From an uncultured Clostridia bacterium (GTDB lineage: Bacteria; Bacillota; Clostridia; Oscillospirales; Acutalibacteraceae), in the NCBI GenBank assembly GCA_947572385.1, contig CANPBX010000023.1, positions 1-36,239 on the forward strand: a stretch of 36,239 nt of DNA. Reading direction: 5' to 3'. Of the stretch, positions 31,686 through 36,239 are shown piece by piece. Positions within the stretch are counted from its first letter, which is position 1; each line of letters starts with the position of its first letter. The notes under the pieces were generated by a model that searched no databases, had not been told where the DNA came from, and saw nothing but the letters and a program-made list of their open reading frames with translations. Both the position numbers and the translations under genes were made by a program.

Positions 31686-34241
31686 ATGAAGCATAGGCCC
31701 ATGCGCATGCTGGTCTGCAGCCTTGTAGGGATAGCAGCGCTCTGTGTGGTTGTATTCTCAGTGGTGACGGAACATATGCAGGAGATGGGCGCCGAGACCA
31801 TCCGCTATATCGGGGAGAGCTATATGTCCTCTATGAGCCGTCAGGTCACCATGCACCTGGGGGCTACTCTTGACCTGCGGATAGACCAGGTCAGCGACAT
31901 GGTGGAGGAGGCCAGGAGCTTGAACGCGGAGCAGCTCAGGACCTCGGCAAGAGCCAGGCAGTTTGACTATCTTGCCCTATACCAGCCTGATATGCCCCCG
32001 GAGAAGACCCTCTACCCGATTTTGGGCAGCAGGCTCGTACCTGATGACCCGGAGGGTCTGAAAAACCATATGGATGCCGGAGAGGACCACATAGACATGG
32101 GCCGGGACCAGCTTGACGGACGGATAATACTTATATCCGCCCCCGCCTCCGGGGAGATTACCGTGGACGGCAGGACCGGCACCGGGCTCGTTGCGGGAGT
32201 CTGGTCCAGCTATATAGATGAAAACCTGCAGCACGAGCTGGAGGCCGGGATGGTGGAGTCCTGGGCGGTGATACGCGCGGACGGCGGTATCGTCGGAAGG
32301 GCGCCGGGCTTTCACGTGTCCGAGGGGCCGGACTTCCTTGCCTGGCTGCGCGGAAGGGAGAACGGCGGGGATATTGCCTCGGAGCTTCAAAGAGCCATGG
32401 AGGAGGGCGGGGAGTTCTCCTTCCCGCTGACTACAGAGAGCGGAGAGGCAAACCACGTGTACTGCGGGCCGGTGCCGGCATCAAGCTGGTATCTGCTGCT
32501 CAACACCTCCTACGGGCCGGTAAACAGCGGTATCGACGGCCTTGGCAGCAGCTGGACCTCCACAGCCTTCGGGGGCTGTGCGGTGATACTTATAGCGCTG
32601 CTAACGGTGTTTGGCTGGTATATCGCCGTTACGAGGCGGCAGCTCCATGATCTGGAGGAAGCACGCAGGGCCGCTGAGGAGGCGAGCCAGGCAAAGAGCC
32701 AGTTCCTTTCGAATATGAGCCACGACATACGCACGCCGCTAAACGGCATAGTTGGCATGACTGCTATCGCCAGGAGCAACACCGGCGACCCTGAGGTAAT
32801 GACCCGGTGCCTGAGCAAGATAACCTCCTCCAGCCGCCACCTTCTGGGGCTTATCAACGATATCCTGGACATGGCGAAGATAGACAGCGGACGCATGACC
32901 CTCAATATGGAGCAGGTATCCCTTAGGGAGGTCATGCAGGAGCTGGTGACTATAGTCCAGCAGCAGGTGAAGCTCAAGAGCCAGAGCTTTGATGTGTATA
33001 TCGACAATATCAGCGTTGAGGACGTTTGCTGCGACAGCGTCAGGTTAAACCAGATATTCCTGAACCTTCTGTCGAACGCCATAAAGTTTACCCCCGAGGG
33101 CGGGAATATAAAGGTGACCCTCTATGAGTCCCCGTCCCCCAAGGGCGACGGATATATCCGCTCACACTTACAGGTAAAGGACAACGGCGTGGGCATGAGC
33201 GAGGAGTTTGTCGCCCATATCTTCGAGTCCTTTGTCAGGGAGGACAGCGCCAGGGTGCATAAGGCCCAGGGAGCCGGTGTGGGCATGGCGATAACAAAGC
33301 ATATAGTGGACGCCATGGGCGGGGCCATTAGGGTAAAGAGCCAGGTAGGCGTTGGCACTGAGGTGGATGTTATACTGGACATGGAGAAGGCAACTGTGTC
33401 GGAGAGCGATATGCACCTTCCGAACTGGCCAATGCTGGTGGTGGACGACGACGAGTCCCTGTGCATGAGCGCTGCGGCTACCCTCAAGAGCCTTGGGGTG
33501 CATGCCGACTGGACCACCGACCCAAATGAGGCCCTGGAGATGGCTGAGAAGCAAAAAAACAGCAGCAGGGCATACAGGCTCTACCTTGTAGACTGGCATA
33601 TGCCCGGGGCCGACGGCATTGAGGTCGCCAGGGAGCTGCGGGAGATCGCCGGGGACGATGTGCGGATCCTGCTCACCTCTGCCTATGACAAGGACGACAT
33701 GGAGGACGCGGCTAAGGACTGCCGGATAGATGGGGAGATCGCAAAGCCGCTCTTTAAGTCCACGCTGTACTACGGGCTTATGAAATACATGGGAGACAGC
33801 CCCGAGGCTGAGGCCTCCGGCGAGGAGGCAGAGGGAGAGCATGACCTTGCCGGGCGCCGGGTGATAATTGCAGAGGACAATGACCTGAACTGGGAGATAG
33901 CAGAGGAGCTGCTGTCGGAGCTGGGCCTGGAGCTGGTGAGGGCAGAAAACGGAAGGGTGTGCGTGGAGCTGTTCGGGAAATCAGAGCCCGGGGAGTACGA
34001 CGGCATTTTAATGGACCTCCGTATGCCCGAGATGACCGGGTACGAGGCCAGCAGCGTCATACGCGCCATGGACCGCCCGGACGCTAAGAACATAGCTATA
34101 ATAGCCATGAGCGCCGATGCCTTCGCAGAGGACGTTCAAAGATGCCTTGACTGCGGGATGAACGCCCACTCGGCAAAGCCCATCGACGTGAAAGCCGTAA
34201 CAATGCTGCTGGAGCGGTATATGCCGGCAAGGAAAAGGTAG
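31686..34241 (+). CDS. Hybrid sensor histidine kinase with two receiver domains
   Basis: An 851-residue membrane kinase. TM1 (about 9-28) and TM2 (about 292-315) enclose a roughly 260-residue extracytoplasmic sensor, possibly Cache-like. A short linker leads to HisKA with His346 in SNMSHDIRTPLNG, then HATPase_c with the N box NLLSNAIKFTPEGG and DNGVGM. Receiver 1 has acceptor Asp636 (LYLVDWHMPG) with acidic pocket VVDDDES. Receiver 2 has Asp777 (ILMDLRMPEMTG) with IIAEDND and the Lys in SAKPID. No output domain or Hpt domain is present, so phosphate must go to a partner encoded elsewhere. ATG 31686 follows GGAGGT by 7 nt. An ATG at 31671 overlaps that site. The HExxH gene follows 18 bp later. 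Confidence 0.93.
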   Translation: MKHRPMRMLVCSLVGIAALCVVVFSVVTEHMQEMGAETIRYIGESYMSSMSRQVTMHLGATLDLRIDQVSDMVEEARSLNAEQLRTSARARQFDYLALYQPDMPPEKTLYPILGSRLVPDDPEGLKNHMDAGEDHIDMGRDQLDGRIILISAPASGEITVDGRTGTGLVAGVWSSYIDENLQHELEAGMVESWAVIRADGGIVGRAPGFHVSEGPDFLAWLRGRENGGDIASELQRAMEEGGEFSFPLTTESGEANHVYCGPVPASSWYLLLNTSYGPVNSGIDGLGSSWTSTAFGGCAVILIALLTVFGWYIAVTRRQLHDLEEARRAAEEASQAKSQFLSNMSHDIRTPLNGIVGMTAIARSNTGDPEVMTRCLSKITSSSRHLLGLINDILDMAKIDSGRMTLNMEQVSLREVMQELVTIVQQQVKLKSQSFDVYIDNISVEDVCCDSVRLNQIFLNLLSNAIKFTPEGGNIKVTLYESPSPKGDGYIRSHLQVKDNGVGMSEEFVAHIFESFVREDSARVHKAQGAGVGMAITKHIVDAMGGAIRVKSQVGVGTEVDVILDMEKATVSESDMHLPNWPMLVVDDDESLCMSAAATLKSLGVHADWTTDPNEALEMAEKQKNSSRAYRLYLVDWHMPGADGIEVARELREIAGDDVRILLTSAYDKDDMEDAAKDCRIDGEIAKPLFKSTLYYGLMKYMGDSPEAEASGEEAEGEHDLAGRRVIIAEDNDLNWEIAEELLSELGLELVRAENGRVCVELFGKSEPGEYDGILMDLRMPEMTGYEASSVIRAMDRPDAKNIAIIAMSADAFAEDVQRCLDCGMNAHSAKPIDVKAVTMLLERYMPARKR

Positions 34242-34259
34242 AAAGGAGAGGGAAAAATC

Positions 34260-34727
34260 ATGTATGAATATAAGCCGGAAATACTTGAGCCTATATTCGA
34301 GAAGTGGCGTAAAATTTTAAGGCTTACCGAGAGCTGGGACGTGCGGCTGGAGCTTATTGACGATCCGGGATTTAAGAAAACCGGGGACTTGAAAATCGAC
34401 ACGACCGACCGCAAGGCCATGATCATGCTGAACGCCCAAAACCCCCGGCAGGAGAACCCGGAGGAGGTCATCTGCCACGAGCTTATGCACCTGAAGCTGT
34501 ACCCGCTGGACCAGCTGACAGAGGACCTGATACTTGCCCACTATGAGGAGGGGACCCCGGAGTACCGGGCCGTGTACAGGCAGTTCATGGAGCACCTGGA
34601 GATAACCGTGGAGGAGATGGCCAAATGCTGGCTCGGGGCCTTCGGGGAGGATAAGGAGCTGTCCTTTGGCCGGTGCCGGGAGATGAAATCCTTTGACGAG
34701 CTCTTTGAGGGGCTGAAGCCACTTTAG
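34260..34727 (+). CDS. Small HExxH putative metalloprotease
   Basis: A 155-residue soluble protein with HELMH (His73, Glu74, His77) in a helix, EVICHELMHLKL. This is the zinc-binding motif of gluzincin or SprT-like metallopeptidases. A likely third ligand is among the conserved-looking residues of HLEITVEEMAKC (about 112-123). The rest is unlike any family I can name. AAAGGAGAGGG precedes the ATG. It is 18 bp after the hybrid kinase and probably in the same transcript. Proteolytic activity is predicted only from the motif. Confidence 0.7.
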   Translation: MYEYKPEILEPIFEKWRKILRLTESWDVRLELIDDPGFKKTGDLKIDTTDRKAMIMLNAQNPRQENPEEVICHELMHLKLYPLDQLTEDLILAHYEEGTPEYRAVYRQFMEHLEITVEEMAKCWLGAFGEDKELSFGRCREMKSFDELFEGLKPL

Positions 34728-34752
34728 GGGAAGCAATATACTGGATTTATTG

Positions 34753-34779
34753 GCTCCTATGTCTTTTCGGCATAGGAGC
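34753..34779. terminator. Hairpin after the HExxH gene
   Basis: GCTCCTATG (34753-34761) pairs perfectly with CATAGGAGC (34771-34779). It is followed by TATGCTATAC, without a T-run. The loop carries CTTTTCG. It lies between a stop codon and the next promoter, so a role in transcript ending is likely but not certain. Confidence 0.5.
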
Positions 34780-34795
34780 TATGCTATACAGGCAT

Positions 34796-34824
34796 TTGAC
34801 ACGGGGCTGGGGGCCTGATATAAT
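34796..34824 (+). promoter_or_regulatory. Consensus promoter of the 4Fe-4S aldo/keto reductase
   Basis: Perfect TTGACA (34796-34801), a 17-bp spacer and perfect TATAAT (34819-34824), 30 bp before the ATG. Confidence 0.88.
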
Positions 34825-34854
34825 AGAATGAAATAAAGCACCAGGGAGGTTGGT

Positions 34855-35952
34855 ATGGAATACAGGAAGCTGCCCCGCGGGGAGGAAAAGATCAGCGTAA
34901 TAGGCCTTGGGTCAGGGAGCCTGCCCGAGGACATAGAAAAGTCGGTGGAGATGATCAGCGCGGCTATTGACAGCGGTGTGAACTTCTTCGACATGGCAAC
35001 AGCTATCAAGCCCCCGCTCTACGCATTTAAAAAGGCATTCGAGGGCCGCCGGGACAAGGTGCTCACCCAGGTGCATTTTGGCGCGGTGTACGGTGACGGC
35101 AAGTACGGCTGGACCCAGGACCTTGATAAGATAAAGGAGCAGGCCGCATGGAACTTTGAGACCTTCGGTATAGACTATACGGATTTCGGGTTTCTCCACT
35201 GTATTGACACCCACGAGGATCTGGACAGGTCCCTGGCCCCGGGCGGGGTCTGGGATTATATGAAGTCCCTGAAAGCCGAGGGCAAGATCCGGCACCTGGG
35301 CTTTTCCTCACACGAGCCCGGTATCGCGCGGAGGCTGATTGAGACAGGCCTAGTGGATCTATTCATGTTCAGCATAAACCCCGCCTACGACTATCAGAAG
35401 GGCGGCGAGCACGCCAGGGGCGGAGTGGCTGAGCGTATGGACCTTTATCGGGACTGTGAGAAGGCAGGCGTAGGGATCTCGGTGATGAAGCCCTTTGCTG
35501 GGGGACAGCTTTTAGACGAGAAGACCTCTATCTTCGGCCGGGCGCTGACCCATGCCCAGTGCATACAGTATGCCCTGGATAAGCCCGCCGTTATGACTGT
35601 GCTGCCGGGCGTGCGCAGCCTTGAGGACCTGCAGGTGGCCCTGCACTATGTAAGCGCAGCCCCTGAGGAGCGGGATTACTCTGTTATCGGCGAGTTCACC
35701 CCAAAGAGCGCCGAGGGCGTCTGCGTCTACTGCAACCACTGCCAGCCATGTCCCGCAGGGCTGAACGTGGCCCTAATAAATAAATACTACGACCTGACCA
35801 GGGCCGGGGATGAGCTTGCGAAGGGACACTATGAAAAGCTGGACCTTCACGCCTCCGACTGCCTTAAATGCGGGCACTGCGAGAGCCGCTGCCCGTTCCA
35901 TGTGAAGCAGGAGGCCAGGCTGGAGGAGATCGCCGCCTATTTCGGCAGGTAG
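34855..35952 (+). CDS. Aldo/keto reductase with 4Fe-4S dicluster domain
   Basis: A 365-residue protein: aldo/keto reductase TIM barrel (about 1-280) plus a ferredoxin-like tail. The tail has CVYCNHCQPCP (Cys290, 293, 296, 299) and CLKCGHCESRCPF, which would bind two [4Fe-4S] clusters. In the barrel Asp46 (NFFDMATA) and His115 (FGFLHCID) keep their places. By eye the catalytic Tyr, five residues after the Asp, is Ile51, and the Lys region reads TQVHFG, with His74 at the Lys position. This pattern is shared by anaerobe proteins of this type. It suggests the canonical NADPH hydride mechanism is altered and electrons come through the clusters. Substrate unknown. The start follows AGGGAGG. Confidence 0.92.
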   Translation: MEYRKLPRGEEKISVIGLGSGSLPEDIEKSVEMISAAIDSGVNFFDMATAIKPPLYAFKKAFEGRRDKVLTQVHFGAVYGDGKYGWTQDLDKIKEQAAWNFETFGIDYTDFGFLHCIDTHEDLDRSLAPGGVWDYMKSLKAEGKIRHLGFSSHEPGIARRLIETGLVDLFMFSINPAYDYQKGGEHARGGVAERMDLYRDCEKAGVGISVMKPFAGGQLLDEKTSIFGRALTHAQCIQYALDKPAVMTVLPGVRSLEDLQVALHYVSAAPEERDYSVIGEFTPKSAEGVCVYCNHCQPCPAGLNVALINKYYDLTRAGDELAKGHYEKLDLHASDCLKCGHCESRCPFHVKQEARLEEIAAYFGR

Positions 35953-35970
35953 GGCCTTCCTAAAAAACAC

Positions 35971-36001
35971 TTGACATGGAGCGCACTCCAACTAGTATAA
36001 T
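35971..36001 (+). promoter_or_regulatory. MerR-type promoter with 19-bp spacer and dyad
   Basis: Perfect TTGACA (35971-35976) and perfect TATAAT (35996-36001) are separated by 19 bp. Inside the spacer TGGAG (35977-35981) and CTCCA (35986-35990) form a dyad around CGCA. Overlong spacers carrying such a dyad are the hallmark of MerR-family control. GGAG/CTCC arms resemble the aldehyde-responsive NmlR/AdhR group. Confidence 0.75.
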
Positions 36002-36029
36002 GAGAAAAATGTGAAAGGAAGGATACAGC

Positions 36030-36239
36030 GTGAAAAATTTTGGATTCGGCCTAATGCGCCTGCCCACCACCGACCCCGCAAACGCCGGGGCTATCGACGT
36101 GGAGCAGGTCAAGAAGATGGTGGATCTGTTCATCGAAAAGGGCTTTACTTACTTTGACACCGCCTGGATGTACTGCGGCTTTCAGAGCGAGCCTACGGTG
36201 AAAGAAGTCCTCACCAGCCGCTACCCCAGGGATAAATAT
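36030..36239 (+). CDS. Aldo/keto reductase, 3' end outside the window
   Basis: The first 70 codons of an aldo/keto reductase. GLMRLPTTDPANAGAIDVEQ leads to the catalytic segment FTYFDTAWMYCGFQSE, in which the Asp and Tyr of the usual tetrad are kept, unlike the neighbour at 34855. The GTG at 36030 follows AAAGGAAGGA. A clostridial 4Fe-4S version is likely from the FGFGLMRLP start, but the C-terminus is not visible. The promoter suggests MerR-type induction, perhaps by reactive aldehydes. Confidence 0.85.
   Translation, partial: MKNFGFGLMRLPTTDPANAGAIDVEQVKKMVDLFIEKGFTYFDTAWMYCGFQSEPTVKEVLTSRYPRDKY

Overview
The window looks like a chromosomal segment of a GC-rich, low-G+C-phylum (Firmicutes/Bacillota) anaerobe, probably a gut Clostridia member of the Oscillospirales type. 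This is an inference from gene families (CtpE-like Ca2+ P-type ATPase, long-form PRPP synthetase, GH42 beta-galactosidase, iron-sulfur aldo/keto reductases, RecD2, ABC-F, MATE pumps), strong AG-rich ribosome binding sites, frequent TTG/GTG starts, and many near-perfect TTGACA-17-TATAAT promoters. No plasmid, phage or CRISPR signature was seen.

Layout. 1-240: tRNA-Pro(CGG) and tRNA-Gln(CTG) on the minus strand, with a terminator and a consensus promoter. 403-957: multiply frameshifted ISAs1-type transposase remnant. 1119-2658: MATE pump plus a DUF3006-like small protein. 2659-3480: decayed DNA with an IS630-type remnant. 3533-4162 (minus): cytoplasmic ricin-type lectin with a histone-H1-like tail. 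4415-8401: operon of CtpE-like ATPase, small membrane protein and MFS transporter. 8514-11036 (minus): HtrA protease and a transglutaminase-like protein. 11255-14108: flavodoxin-family protein (apparently starting with ATA) and GH42 beta-galactosidase. 14307-18953: PRPP synthetase, cysE, cysS and an M28 peptidase. 19064-20374: Rieske/FAD oxidoreductase. 20520-21799 (minus): CNNM/CorC-type membrane protein.

21945-25603: binding-protein-like lipoprotein with a peptidoglycan-binding tail, second MATE pump, and EamA transporter. 25655-28998: nagB, a small membrane protein and recD2. 28995-29792: three small XRE regulators. 30049-31587: ABC-F protein behind a leader with a three-codon uORF. 31686-34727: hybrid histidine kinase with two receiver domains plus an HExxH protein. 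34855 to end: 4Fe-4S aldo/keto reductase, then the start of a second aldo/keto reductase behind a MerR-type promoter.

Most of the window is housekeeping metabolism (cysteine synthesis and charging, PRPP, amino-sugar and galactoside use), transport and envelope maintenance. The less ordinary parts are the lectin with the basic tail, the ABC-F leader, the hairpin that would sequester the ribosome binding site after nagB, the ATA start, the lipoprotein architecture, and the MerR-type promoter. No wholly new multi-gene system is evident. All family assignments were made by eye from motifs, without database searches.
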